64,000 nucleotides of DNA, taken from assembly GCA_905250115.1 (NCBI GenBank), contig CAJNOI010000005.1:372001-436000 (forward strand), in the 5' to 3' direction. Positions 22,789 to 37,400 of the stretch are shown in pieces; positions within the stretch are counted from its first letter, which is position 1; the number at the start of each line of letters is the position of its first letter. Origin of the DNA: Adineta steineri (Eukaryota > Rotifera > Eurotatoria > Adinetida > Adinetidae). Under the pieces are notes generated by a model. The model had not been told where the DNA came from and did not search any database. It worked only from the letters and a program-made list of their open reading frames with translations. The translations under genes and the position numbers were made by a program.

Positions 22789-25700
22789 TTATCTATCATT
22801 TATTCTATTAGCGGATGATGAACGTGATCGATTTTTAGGTTCATTTGAAACTAAATTTTGACGAGCATTAGCTTTTAGACGACCAATTTTAATATAAACA
22901 CGACTATGTGGAAGTGTCTAAGAAAATAAAAATAAATAAACATAATTATGAAATAAATCAAGTTTTACTTTTAATGTATAAGCAACTTGTTCATATGCAG
23001 CTGTACGTAAATCTTTTCCATTGACTTCAAGAATTAAATCACCAGACATAAGTCGACCATCTTTTTCTGCCGAACTATTTTCAATCTAATTTAACAAAAA
23101 TAAAATTTAGAAGCAAAAAGAAAACAAATTTACAATATGAGATATAAATACACCAAAACCATGTCGTCTACCAATGATACTAAAACCTAAAATGAAAAAA
23201 ATATTTTTCATAAAATATAAATTTTTTATTTTATATATACCAAGTCCTTTGCCAGATTTTTTAATTAAATCAACTGTTATTATATCAAATTTATCCTCTT
23301 CATTCACGACTTCACCACGTAAAATCATTAGGCGAATTATATTTGTTGATTGTCGTAATGCTTGAATAGCTTCATCATGTGTTGCTGAACGTAGATTAAT
23401 CGAATTAACCTATTATATAAAAATTCTATATTTATACATTCATATTTAATTCGAAATTAAACCTCGAGTATTTGATCACCAACAAGTAAACGTCCATCAC
23501 GTTGTGCAGCACATCCTTCATAAATATCATGAATTATAATTCCTGACTAAAATAAAAAAATAGTTTTTTTTTATGATAAAGTCTGAATAGATTAAGTCTA
23601 ACAAATTCTCGTCACGAATAACAACTAAATATAATTTGATTATTATAAATATGTTAGAAAATATGAAGAATATATTAGTTAAATTAATGATAGAAATACG
23701 CGAGAAAAAAAAATAATTACAAAATTATTGTCAATTTGAATAAAACAAAAAGTTTAGATCTTTAATTCGATTGATTCAGACTTAATTAAATACTACATGA
23801 TTTAATAAAATACTTTCTCTTTGAATTTCTATTATACTCATGCGTTAGTTTGATGTTCTTAAAAGTTCATTACAACTTTGTCCTTCGAATCTAATCATTT
23901 TATTAGATTTTGAGTTGTTGCGTAATATTAGAAGAATATTAAATTATATCAATTTAGCCTTAAGCTTTTTTCAATAAAGAGAAAAAGTTCATGAATCATC
24001 TCAGAGATAAAATAGAACTTACCAATTGTGTATCGGATCCACCGACTACTGAAAGTCCAAGACCCGATTGTTCACGATCAATTTCAATCAAAGTTTCTTG
24101 TCCAACAATAATTGGTTTCGTACGAAGATCATCTAAATTATAAATTTTATCTTTTTGTTTTGCTTCTACTACTAATTTATATTAACATACTTTCAGCTTG
24201 ATTAATATTATTTATAATAGGTTCAAGTTTATCAATTTTTGGTTCATTTAATATAGGACTGGGAGTTGGAGTTGGAATTGAAAGTGATGAAGACGAACTT
24301 GATGATGACATCATAGGTATATGTGATACAAATGTACCATTAATTGTTGTATTAAGTTCTTTTCTTTGTTTACTAACAATTGGTAGAATAACATCAGTAA
24401 CAATTTCTTGATCTTTTTTATCATTTTCAGTTGGTGATATATCCGATGGTGTTGATAATAATTCAACACTTCTTGTACTAAATATCGTAGGATTATTATT
24501 ATTAGGTAAAATAGGAGAAATAAGTTTTTTATCAGATAAAATATCATTATTATGTTCAATATTATTCATTGTTATGATTTGATTAGGAGATTTCTTCATT
24601 TTCATATGTTCGTTATCATCATGTGTATGTTTAACAAGTGGAAAAACGGATGTTAATCTATCATAGTTATCTTTACGTTCATTATTATGATTAATAATAT
24701 GCTGTGGTGTAGTTACATACGGACTTCTTAAAGCCATCTCTTTAATTGCATCAGGATTGCTGTTTAAGAAGTGGATAAATGAATAAAATTTTTGAATAAA
24801 AAAAATATTCTTACCGAAGTACAATAAAATTTAATGTATCAGATTTCATTGCTTTAATAACCGATGTTGCTGTTGAATGTGATTTTTCCAAAAGACTTTC
24901 TTCATTTACCTAAATAGATTATTTGAGTTGTAGGTTATGTTTTTTTATTAGAAAAATAAATTAATTTACTTGAAGTAATTGATCTCCAACTTGTAGACGA
25001 TTATCACGATCAAGTAATGAATTTGCTTGAATATCACAAACAAAAACAGCTAATTTATCTTGATTTCGATGTCCAATAAGTGAAAGACCAAGAGGTTCAT
25101 TTAATTCTATTGGATTTCTTTTTATATCAATAAATAAAACATCACCATTTAAATGTTCATATTGTTTAAGTATTCGCATATTTTCATTTTGTTGTATTTG
25201 ACAAGTTTGAGTTGATGGGTCAAGTAAACTTTGTACAATAAAATAAATTGGTGATCGTGCTGAACGTATGATTTCAACAGCATGATCGTGTGTTGCTTCA
25301 CGAAGATTATAACCATTCACTTCAAGTATACGATCACCTGTTTTTAATGTACTATGACGTCCAGCTAATGAATCAGGTATAACATGTTTAATGAATATAC
25401 CAGATATACATGATTCAATTGTATTACCAGGACCAGAAAAATCTAATTTACCACCAACAATACTTATACCTAAACTTTTAACATTTTCATCACGATATAA
25501 AATAACAGTTCGAGGTGAACCCCATAATGTTGAACATAAATTTTCATTATCAATATAATTTGAAGAAATATATTCATCATCATTGAATTCAATGTCAAGA
25601 TCGGGATTTCTAAAATAGATATATTTCATAAATAGAATTCTCTCATATAAAGTTCGTTTTTACTTAGATAAGATTTCTTGGGAATCAAGTGTTTGATCTT

Positions 25701-28700
25701 TGAATTGTTTAGCTTCATTACCAGGTATAAAAATGATACTAAATGAATAAAAACTTGAAGAAATGATTTAACATATATTTATATTTATTTATACCTGATA
25801 TCTGACCCAATAAGAGATGCACGTCGAATAACTGCACGTGCTTGTGCATTACTAATTTTTCTCATATTCTCATTATTAATTGATGTTATGAAATCACCAA
25901 TTTTTAAAGGTATTTCAATTGATGGTGAAACTATTGATTGTATACAACATCCATTAACACCTGCATCAATAGAAGCATCGACTACTAGAGCTAAATATTA
26001 TTTTAATAGAATTTTTTATTTTGTATAAACTTTTCGTTTTTTTTCTTCTTACCGAGTTGATCGAAATTATGTTTAATGAGTATTTCACGTTCAAGTTGAA
26101 CAGGTAATTGTATAACTTCATGATTAAGTAATGTAATAATACGTCCAGATGATTGTGAACTAGTTGATAATGCAGGTGATGCCATTCTAGATGATTGTTT
26201 TGATGGGGAAGCACATGTAATTGGTTGAGTTGTTAATGGTATATTATTATCATAGAATTCATCTAATTGATTAATATCATCGATTGTTGATACATCTTCA
26301 GGGATAAGTTCTGTTGATTGACGAAGATTTTGACTTAGAAATCGATTTGATAATGAACATGAACGAATTAAATGAGTGTCGTCACTACTTAAATCAGCCT
26401 AAAGAAGAAATAAATCAATTAGTAACTTATCCTAGTGGTATTATAGTAACGTAGAAGGTCAACATATTGATGATATAAACAACTAATCCTTGTCATCGAA
26501 GTAAATAAAAAAAATGATATGTATTGAGCTCAATATGTTAATCATAATTAACTTAAATGTAAACAGACACACACGCCAATGGGGGTTAGCAAAAAAAACG
26601 ACAGAACTCTATAATTATACTAATGATTATTTCCTCATGTATGATAAGGATTTAACTTCATCCACGATCAATAAACCAAAAATCTACATGAACAACTTAA
26701 GTAGACATACAAGTCTAACATACGTCTATAATAACAGAATGAGAAACTAATACTAACTTTTGCGTATGTAATATATACTACTATATCTATTCTCTCATTC
26801 TATCTATTTCCCGAAGAATGTCTAACAGAAAAACACATTTATCAAAACAGAAAAAAGTAATAATTTATATATGGAATTTAGGCGAAGTTTTTTGTTTATT
26901 AGATAATTACTTCTGACGAACAAACAAATGATATATATCAGGATTTTTCTAATGGTAAAACTAATATTATTTTTCTTATATACCTTATGTAGAATCTGAA
27001 TAGTATATAATTAATCACAATACTATTGTTCTAAAGGCAAAATTTCTATTCGCATCTCAAAAGTATTCTATTTTATTCTAGAATGTATTCTCATGAGTCT
27101 CGCTTCTTCTTCTTTCTATCTATCTGTCTATCTATTTATAATTTTAGTATTTACTCTTGTCATCCTTGTTGTAATATCCTTTGGGAAAATTACAATAATC
27201 AAATTTTATTCTTCGTTATATGTACGTTTTTCGTCTTCGTTATTATTTCCCTTTGAGTATTAGGGAGTGTCTTTTGCTTGAATGAATCAAGCACAAAAAG
27301 GAAATCACTAATCTACTCACTTCATTAAAACATGACATGGAATCAACTTTATTTATGAGTGAACGTTTAGAATATTTCTGTTGTTTCCGTTGTTTTTCAT
27401 AATAAATTGTTGCATCACATGAATGTCTTGATCGAGATAAACGTTTTGTAGATGTATTAACTGATGTAGTTTGAGATAGAATTGATTGACGAATATATTT
27501 CGATGTGGGAATAGTTGCTGGACTACGTAAACGGTCATAAGATCGATGAAATATTACTGATGAAGGTAGAACAAGATGATCTGACTGAAAATCAATAAAT
27601 TCGGGTAAATTAATATAAGTATTTATTAATGATAAATCTGAATGATGCATTTTCGGTTTTTCTTCACTATTCAATTGAGGATGTTTTTCAGATTTCAATT
27701 GAGTTTTTTTCGATGAAAAAGTTCTTTTCGATGTTTTACTACGATAATTAGCACTCGATGATCGTTGTTCAGTTTTTTTAATTAAATCTTCTTTATTTAT
27801 TAATGTTGCTATATATTCATGTCTACTTAAAATAGCTGGAGCAGATAATGATATACCAGGTGAGACAGCTGATTTAGATTTTAATGAACGATGACTTGAT
27901 GCGGAACGCTAAAAAGAGAAAATTTTAATATATAAATATAGATTTATGTAAAATATTTTTGTATAATTAAATCCCGATGGAATTAATATAAAACAATATT
28001 TATATTCATTGATTATGTATAGCAAATAAGAAAAGCTGTGTAAACACGATATTATTCTTAGTAAATAGAAAAAAAAAAGATAGATGCGAAATACAATCAT
28101 AACATCGAGTAATAAAAACATGAAAAAAGAACCCCCATTTTCTTTGTATGTTGATACAGAATCAATTCATGTTAATAGTAGTAAAGATAATCGAAGACGA
28201 CGGCGGCGGATTTTATTCTTTTAAGAAAAAAAATTCTTAAAATCTCTTATAATGAATTAATTATTAAAGCGTGATAGAAATAAATAGGGAAAGACATTGT
28301 GTATTTAGCATAATTAATTTATAAAAGAAAAACATTATCCGCTTGATTATGCTAATTTACAAGAAAGAACAAAAATAGATTTTTATGGAAATTATAAATA
28401 TTTCTGTAATATAGTCCGTTTTTTTCTTCTTCTTCTCGATTGCTGTCAGATACTTTATAGAATCGGAAATAAATTTACATATAATGTCACTTTAGTATAT
28501 CTACATTGTAAATTATTCAACTTTGATTATGAATTATTATGTAAAGAAAAAAACCTTTTTTCTTTTTAAGTACTAATATTGATAACATATAAATTTATAT
28601 GATAAGAATAAGGAATCAATCGTATTAGATAAGCTGAATAGATATTCAATAATTGACCTTGAATTTTACACAAAATTTCATTCATTATTATTCTAATATA

Positions 28701-31700
28701 TTCAATTTCTTGATAAAATTACTATAAACTTATTAGTTTGATTTATTATTATACCTTATGATTATTTGTCATTTCTGCTGTTGTTTTACTTTTACTAATA
28801 CGTGATAAACGTCGATTATTATTTACATCTTGATCACTATCAGTTATTATTTTATCATCAACATCATTTTTGAATTTTGGATATGGTAATGGTTTTGATA
28901 AGCTAAGTTTCACAGGACCTTTCGGTGTTGATTTTAATATTTTAATAACTTCATCTAAATTCATATTTTCTAATGTTATATCATTAACAGCAACTAAACG
29001 ATCTCCAGGTACAATTCTTCCATCTAATTGTGCGACACCAGCAGGTACTAATGCTCGTATAACAATAACAGGTGAATAACTTGGATTTGATGGGTCTTGA
29101 TAATCAAGTACAGAAAATCCTAATCCATGTTCACCTTTATTTAATTCAATATTTACTATTGATGTTGACCATAAAGCTAAATTTGAAATAACTTCTAATG
29201 AACGTGTTTTCATTGATCTTGTTAATGAATTATGTGCTGAATGTAATGTTCCCATACTTTTAGCTTTAACAACAATTTCAGTTGTTTTACCAAATGATAT
29301 TGAACGTGAACGATTTGAATTTAATTTTTCATTTGCTTCATTTATTTGTTGTATTTTACGGCGAGCACAAGCAAGTTTTATTTGATGTTTAACACGTTTC
29401 AAAATTTCAATAACATTTATATGATTTTTTCCATATAAAATTTGATTATTAATCTATGAAGAAAATAAAAATTAAAAAAAACAAAAATCTATTTTTAATT
29501 TTTACTTCTAAAAGTTCATCTCCAGGTTTTAATGTTCCTTCTATTCCAATGAGTCCTTCAGCTAATAATGTTCGAATATAATGATGTGCTCCAACTTCTT
29601 CACCATTTTCAACATCAATTGTACCTTCAAGCGTTATTCCAAGACTACCATTATCTGGTTTATAAAGGTCAATAATAACAATATCGTAATTATTTCCAAG
29701 ACTTTTAATCCATTTTTGATTTATTTGGTCATTAATATTAGCTCGATTTTGAAATTCAATTTTTTCTTCAATTTGATGTGAGGATTCGAGTGCTAAAAAG
29801 ATAATAATATTAACATATATATCGAATATAAAATAGATTTTTACAAATCATTTCTTTAATTTTTTCATGTTTAACACCATCAAGATAACGTCGAACTTTT
29901 AATTGTACAGATGAACTTGTATTTTGTAATAAATAAAGTGCTTGAACATTTGAAAATCCATTTAATGATTGTTCATTTACTTCAATAATTTGATCACCTA
30001 TTGCAAGACGACCATCACGTGAACATACACTTTCTTCAGCTATATCACGAATGAAAATACCAGCAATAGCATCTATAAAAACATAATAATATTATTTTCT
30101 GTTTAATTGATTCATATCGATCATTATATATTTATAGAATAACTACAGATGCTTAATAATGATAGATGATCGAAACTTCAAATGGATTCCATTCCATCTG
30201 GAATTATATTTTTGTGTTGACAAAATCAATATATAAATGTTAAAATATTCCGATACTACTAATGTAAATAATAAGATACAATCTAAACTCTAGGGAAATA
30301 TTTATTTGATCGTAAGACTTATGTGAACCTTTATTTTGTTGTTGTTATAATATATATGTCAAACACTAATATTTTACGATTATTTTGAAAATAAATCAAG
30401 AAATTCTCGAGTATTATCATTATTATTATAACATCTGTTTGACCTCGAGCAATAACTTTCATATATAATTTATATGTTTATCACTAGACAAGTAGATTAA
30501 CACAATCTATTATGATATTTATATATTTAATAAATCCGAATCTCTGAAATATATTAGTTTTGACAATAAAATGTATTGAATTATTTCTTATGATAGAAAA
30601 AACTAAATTGAAATATCAAATATTTACCATTATTAGTTGAATCTGGACTGACATAACCAGCAACAGTTATACCTAAACCATCATCACCTTTTTCAAGTGT
30701 AACATCTAATATTTCAGTTCCATCTTCGGTTTGACACTAAACATATTGATATAATCAAATAACAATATTTACATTGAGGAAAAAAGGCAAAAAACGAACG
30801 GATAGATATCTAATCAATGCTTAGTTATACCAAAAAAATTCCTAAGAAAGCAAAAAAAAAAAAAAGAGGAAAAAGATTCCCGAGATTAACAATCGACAAT
30901 CGATTCGTACTATCTATCCTTCTTGCTTTAATAGAATCGACAACATAGAAAACACACATTTGCTATATGAATGCTTGATTCTTTCTTTTTTCTGCTTCGT
31001 TCGCATTTTTTTCCTAATACTTTTGACTACTACTAAAGCAACCTGTCATGCTTGTATTCTATGTAAAGACCCTTCAGTCGAGAATGATGAAGAGTGAAAA
31101 GAAGAAAGTGCCCAAGAGATTTGAAGGATGAATGAAAAAAACGGAAAGAATACTAAATAGAAAAGAGAAAAATATATATATATATGTATGTAAAACTACA
31201 GTGAGAAAAACATAATATGTAGAAAACGCTTTTATGTTGTTGTTAATTAGTAGTTCTCGTTTTCTATTAAACTTCCCGAAAGATAAAAAAGAAAAAAAAA
31301 GAAAAGTAAAGGGAACGAACCTGTTCGAGCAGATTATCAAGGATTTTTTCTAAATTATGATTGCTTTCAAGTAACCGTTCAGTGCGAAGAATGATTTTAT
31401 TTTGTGAATTATTAATAATTCCATCATTATCAAGAATCATTGGTGATGAAGGATTTCTTGATTGAATAAGATTTTCAGATGTTAATGAAGGACGTTGAGA
31501 TGTTGATGGTGTACTATTTGTTGCTGTTGTAGGTTCACGTACACTTCTTGCAACAACAAGACGAACTTGTTCAGGACATTGTCGAAGTATCCCAGCTACT
31601 TGTTCCGAACTCATACCCCGTACATAGACATGATTTATTTGAAACAAGTGATCACCCGTATGAATACGACCATCCTAGATAATAATAGACAAAAGAAAAT

Positions 31701-32548
31701 GAAACGGTAACGGATATTAAGAATTCTTTTGATATATTGCTCATCAGATTGACTAGTATGTCAACGCAAATGAGTGCTTGTCTTTCTCATCTTTGCCATT
31801 TTTCTCTTCGTTTTTCTGTTCTTTTTTTTTCTACTAAAGATATATACATACTATACTACTAGCTATCATTCATTAGGCAAATTTATTTTTTGCCTTCTTC
31901 TTCTTTTTTGCTCTCTCTCTATCTATGTTTTTTTTCTTTTCTCTGTTGTCTTTTGTTCCATCGATTAGAAAAAGCAGCTGGAAGTACAAGAAATAGAACA
32001 TATGAAAATATAGTATATAATAAGATCAGATTGATATTACTTTATCGGCAATCGAACCGGGCACTATAGCTTTGACAACAACACCCGTTGACTTATTACC
32101 ACTAATGCCAAAGCCAAGTCCAGTGCCGTCGTTGGTTAAATCGACAACTTCAATTTGTGTCCACAATGTATTTAGCTAAATAGTATTAATGTAACTTAAG
32201 TATATACATATATATATATATATTTATTGTATTTATATATATATATACATGTATATACAGATATGTATATGTCTATCAATCATTATCTTACCACCATGTC
32301 GACGTTAAAGGGCGTCGACAATATCGAAATACAGCTGTGTCCATCATTACTTGACGTTGACACAACCGCATGAGAAGAATCAATAGTAATAGTTGATATA
32401 ATAATATGAATAATAAGTTCAAATAATAATCGTCTTGAATCAACAAGTAGTTGATAAGTACGATTAGCAAAGTAGTATCGAATCGTATGAACTCGACTCA
32501 ATATCTTTTATACATACAATTTGATCGGCTCTATATAGTTGACCACTT
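22789..32548 (-). CDS. Multi-PDZ scaffold protein (PATJ/MUPP1-like), 5' end incomplete
   Basis: More than 15 exons on the minus strand encode about ten PDZ domains. The clear ones, in protein order, lie near 32160-31550, 30740-29840, 29790-29400, 29160-28890, 25530-25210, 25130-24835, 24110-23310 and 23300-22880. A weaker one lies at 26060-25750, and a broken one opens the visible gene at 32548-32400. Each has a G-L-G-x-x-(I/V) type carboxylate loop and a D-G-R-L-x-x-G-D-x-(I/L)-L-x-V-N strand. A Ser-rich linker (27910-27320) separates domains 5 and 6. The last domain ends in a Ser/Arg-rich tail and TAA at 22789-22791. PATJ and MUPP1 organise apical cell polarity and junction complexes. PATJ has ten PDZ domains, MUPP1 thirteen. 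An L27 domain, usual at the PATJ N-terminus, was not found; it may lie upstream or be absent. Confidence 0.88.
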
Positions 32549-34452
32549 CTAAAATAGAATACAAAATATTCTTATGTGTATACATACAAGTCTAAATGTA
32601 TCGTAGGGTGGCAATCTCGGCTTCTCCTATAGAATCCTCGATGTGGCATCAAGAGGGAAAGACGAAGGAAAAAGGAAGAAGAACGCTATTCCATCATCGC
32701 GTTCTACCAATAATCTAATTTTCATGACAAAATATCCGTCGTACACACATAAACCGAACTGTCTTTCGTCACTGCTATTAGTATATAGAATAAATGTTAA
32801 AACAACACATTTTCTATCTATATATATATATAACTATCTATCTATATATATTCAAGACTTTCAATAAACATGCAAAATCATATTTCTCGTTTTGATATAT
32901 AATAATAAATAACCCTTACTTGTTGACAATAAGAATATTCTTTTTTTCTTCTTCTTCTTCTTCTCCTCTCTATTTCTTTCTCTTCATATCGTTTTATAAT
33001 GTAGAATAAGTTGAACAAGGTGTGGTAACAACTTTTTTTTTATTTCCTTTTTATGATAATTATGATCTATTCCCTTTTCTTTTCTCTTTTTTATATTCAA
33101 TAGGTTTCTTCTTTATGATAATACTTGACGATCTCTTGAGATCTATACAAAACGACAGATTCTTTCTTCTTCTTCTTCTTCTTTTTTCCACAAATATATA
33201 AATGAATATGTTGTCGGTTTGTTTGCTAACATTGTTTTATAAATGCCGCTAAATTCTAATATATTTACAAAAACTATTCTTATACAATTTTTCTCAATTT
33301 ATTCTTGCAACTAGCTTGTCAATATAGATTTTTTTGTCCTCTTTCGCTTGTATGTGCGTGTCGGCAGCTGTCAAAAAAAGTGGCAGAATATACGCTCTAA
33401 GAAAGTAACTAATAGGAAAATGATGGTTGTAAGATGCGCGTACGCACGCTCTTTTACAAGAACAAAAATTGATTCGGCGACGCGAAAAGAATTATTATTT
33501 GTAAATCATCTCCTTCTTGTGCTTTCTACACACACACATTTCTGTCATCAAAGACGAATAGAACTTAGATGTTTATAGTCATTGAAGGTCATTAGAAAAC
33601 TAGTAAACAATACGACAAATTACATAGTAATTTACTTAATCAATAATTAAAAGCAACTTACAAATCTAAACGATTATTTCATTTGAATGTCTTGAATAAA
33701 AATGGCATGATATTGAACGCTTCGACATAAATATACGAATACCTAATAAATCACGCAATGTTTTCTTCTTCTTCTTCTTCTTCTTCCTTTTTTTATTTTA
33801 TTTAAAATAATACGTTGAACGATATTTTCACTCGATAAATGATTGCTATTGTTAATATCTGATTGAACATAATAAACTCATAAGAAGAAAAAATATATTT
33901 TACTATTATGAATGGAATAATAATGTCTTTTAAAATATTCAATGACCTTGGATGGTTGAATTGTTTTCTATAAAATAATTTTCCTTTCTTTTTTTTTTTT
34001 GAAAGTCTTTTCAATGATTGTTATGAATGGTGAACTATTTAAAAATTCTTTTAAGATATTTGTATGAATTCTTCTATTTATATATATATATATTAAGGTG
34101 TATTAATTTGTTCTAATAGCGAATATTGTTTTCTATAGATGAGAAAAGAATATGTTTATTTTGAAAAGAGTTTATATTTTCTTACCACATAATCAAACTA
34201 TGATGACTGATTTACAAAAAAGAAGATAATACATGATCAAATTTTTTTTGTTATTTCGAAGATATAACGGATTAGAAATCGATTATGACAAGTTCTTTTC
34301 AGAAAGAGAAATGACAATCAATTTTGTTTACCATTCCGTCTTTCACGATCTTTTTATTGGACAAAAGAAACTAACTAATCAATGAAGAGCGCACTTATTA
34401 TGAGGAAAACACTATTTCGATTTTTGCTTAGAACAAGACTAGTAAAATCATA
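32549..34452. other. Region between divergent PDZ scaffold and AASDH genes
   Basis: It holds CTT/TTC microsatellite runs (about 32948-32965, 33163-33185 and 33766-33787) and AT-rich sequence. The missing first exons of the PDZ gene should lie here or their remains should. The open stretch at 33348-33578 (+) has no recognised content. Confidence 0.45.
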
Positions 34453-37400
34453 ATGGTTTTCAAGACAATTTGGGAATGGATTTTAAGTAATGGATGGCCA
34501 TTATCAATGAATGAAAATATTGCTATTAAATATTTTAATGACAATCTTACAGAATCATTAAAAATTTTAACTCATTTCGAAATATCAATACTTGCAAATG
34601 AAGTAAATAGATATAAATAAATATAAATATATATTAAGTTGAATTTTCCTTAGATTTATAAAAAAATTCTAAATTTAAATATTCATGAACAATTAATTAT
34701 AATTGATAGTGATGAAACATATTTAACTATTCCATTTATATTAGGGTTCGATTGAAATTCTTCTTTTTGCTAAAAAAATATTTTCTACTCTTTATTAGAA
34801 TACTACAATCGAATAATTCTTTTTTCATTTGTAATTCTAATTGGCCCGAAAATATGCTTAGAAATTATATCATGCAACTCAACCCATCACTATTTATTTG
34901 TCAACGTCAAAATAAAGTGAATTTCCGTTGTTAAATCAATGTCAAATTTATTTCATAAGATTATTATTTAGTCTAAAATATATGATCAGATATTTCATCA
35001 CGCTATGTTATCATCAATTGTTTTATTCAATGAACAAATTGATTTTTATACAAGAATTAATAATTGTAATAATTATAAAGATATTGCTTATATTGTTGCT
35101 TCATCAGGTAAACAAAACAAAAAAACATTTTTGACATTAATAATATAAAAAATTCTTTTCGGAATTTTTTCGACTAAATTATTAATCAGTGTAAAAAAAA
35201 GTGTACTTTAATATATATTTTCTTATTCGGACATTATTTATAATGAGATTTAATATTATTAGAATTAGTTTTTCTAATATTTATTGTAATATAAGTCTAC
35301 TGTAAAGTTGACAGAGAAATTAGAAACTTCTATTTCGTAATAAATATAGTCAACTCAGATTTCTCTTGAAATTCTAATTATTTATAACTACAAAATATGA
35401 CATCTATATGAAAATAGAAATTGATTCTAAGGTCATCATTTTAATTAGATAATTTTTTAAGTAATTGAATAGGTTCAACAGGTATTCCGAAATTAATATT
35501 CGTATCACATGCATGTATTTTGCCTAATTTAAATCAATTAAAGTAAGAAGTTTTCTTTCTTTTTTTTGAAATTAAATTATAAATATTTGAAGATCAATAT
35601 TTGATGTAACATCAAATGATTGTTTATTTCGTGCAACATCTTTAACATTTGATCCATCATTAATTGATATATTTCTTGCTATTCATTGTGGTGCTTGTCT
35701 TGTTATTCTATCAAAAGATATTCGTCAAAATTCAGTATCTAATTCATCGATAAGTCATTGTACAATTGCACAAGTATTGTTGATATATATCTTTTTCTGT
35801 TTATAATCAAAATATTCTTAGATGACACCGAGTTATTTTCGTCAAATCAATACATCTTGTGATCTAAGCCATTTAAAAACATTGATACTTGGAGGTGAAC
35901 AATTTCCTGATATATCAAATCGAACTATTCAAAAGATGATAAAAGAAAATAAACGTGTTATAAATATTTATGGTTTAACTGAAATGTCTTGTTGGGCATC
36001 GTATTACATATTGAATAAAAATGATCTTGAGTAAGATTTTAATTTTTGCAAAAAAGAAAATATAATTTTGTTATTTGATATTATAGAAGAATAGATGGTA
36101 TTCCATTAGGTAAAGCACTTGATGAAACATCATTTGTACTTAAACCTTTTCTGGATGATAAAACAAAAATAGATTATTTTCAATTGACATTAGGTAGAAT
36201 GCGTGAACACTTAAATTATAAATAGAAATAGAATTTCAATTTGTTATAGTATAGAAAGTCAAACACGTTGGGTACAAATTGGAGATTTATCATTAGAAAA
36301 AAAATTCATATTTGAAACTGATGATCTTGTTCGTTATGACAAAGCAAATGATCACATATATTATATTGGTAGAAGAACATTAACAGTAAAACGTTTTGGT
36401 ATTATGATTAATCTTGAATATATTGAACAAGTAAGCAAAAGTTTCTGAAACGTAAAATATTGATAGAAATCTTTGTTACATTCTCATTAAAAATATATTT
36501 GAAAGTCTTCATTACATAATCCTGATCGAAAATGAGATAATTTTATTATATTAAATCGCGTAGCTCATTTTGGGATTTCCGAATTTCGCCAATTGGCGAA
36601 ATTCAGATAAGCCGCCATTTTATCTATTTGACTGACTAGTTAATAATATTCCGTTCTGATTTAGATTGCTCATCAATCAAATTTACTTGATGAATGTGCT
36701 TGTTTAATGTTAGATGATGATGATGATAAAAATTTTCTAATTCTTCTTTGTAAATTTAAAACTGAAAATCAAATAAATCAGTTGGAATTATTTCTTAAAT
36801 TACATTTAACTCATCATTTTCTACCAAATATTATTCTTCCATTACAAATAAATATTCCATTAAGTATCAATGGAAAAATCGATCGTACAAAATTAAATTC
36901 TATCTATTTAAATACTAAACAAGATTCAATCGATAAGAATTTAGTAGATATTTGGAAGGTTAGAAATATTTTCCTTTTTTTTTTGTGTTTTTTTATTAAA
37001 TTTTTAGAAATTTTTAAATAAATCTCCAGAGAAAAAATCAACTTTTATTTCTGATGGCGGTAATTCTTTAATAGCTTTAACAATGATTGAACAAATTAAA
37101 CAATCTTATTCATCGGTTAATAAAGAATATTTATTGAATCTTCTTTTACATAAATCTTTCGAGGATTTATTTGAATATATAAATAATCCTCAACAAGAAC
37201 AACAACAAGACAAAACAATTGAACATTTTACTCCGAATTTAACAAATGAACTAATAAAAAATTCAAATTTAAATCAAATTTGGTCAATTCAACGATGTTC
37301 AAAAATATTTCTCCATAATAATAATAATCATTTAATGTCACAATATTCCACTTTACCAAATGAATCAATAGTTGTAGCAAATAAATTAATATTAAATTGG

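Noticed and set aside
24133..24190. Apparent frameshift or 19-nt micro-intron in the PDZ gene near 24180
   Set aside because: A normal 58-nt intron (GTATGT ... TTTATAATTTAG) fits at 24190-24133 and joins the exons in phase, so no anomaly remains.
33163..33787. CTT/TTC runs as a CRISPR array or coding repeat
   Set aside because: Simple microsatellites without spacers; nothing prokaryotic is present in the window.
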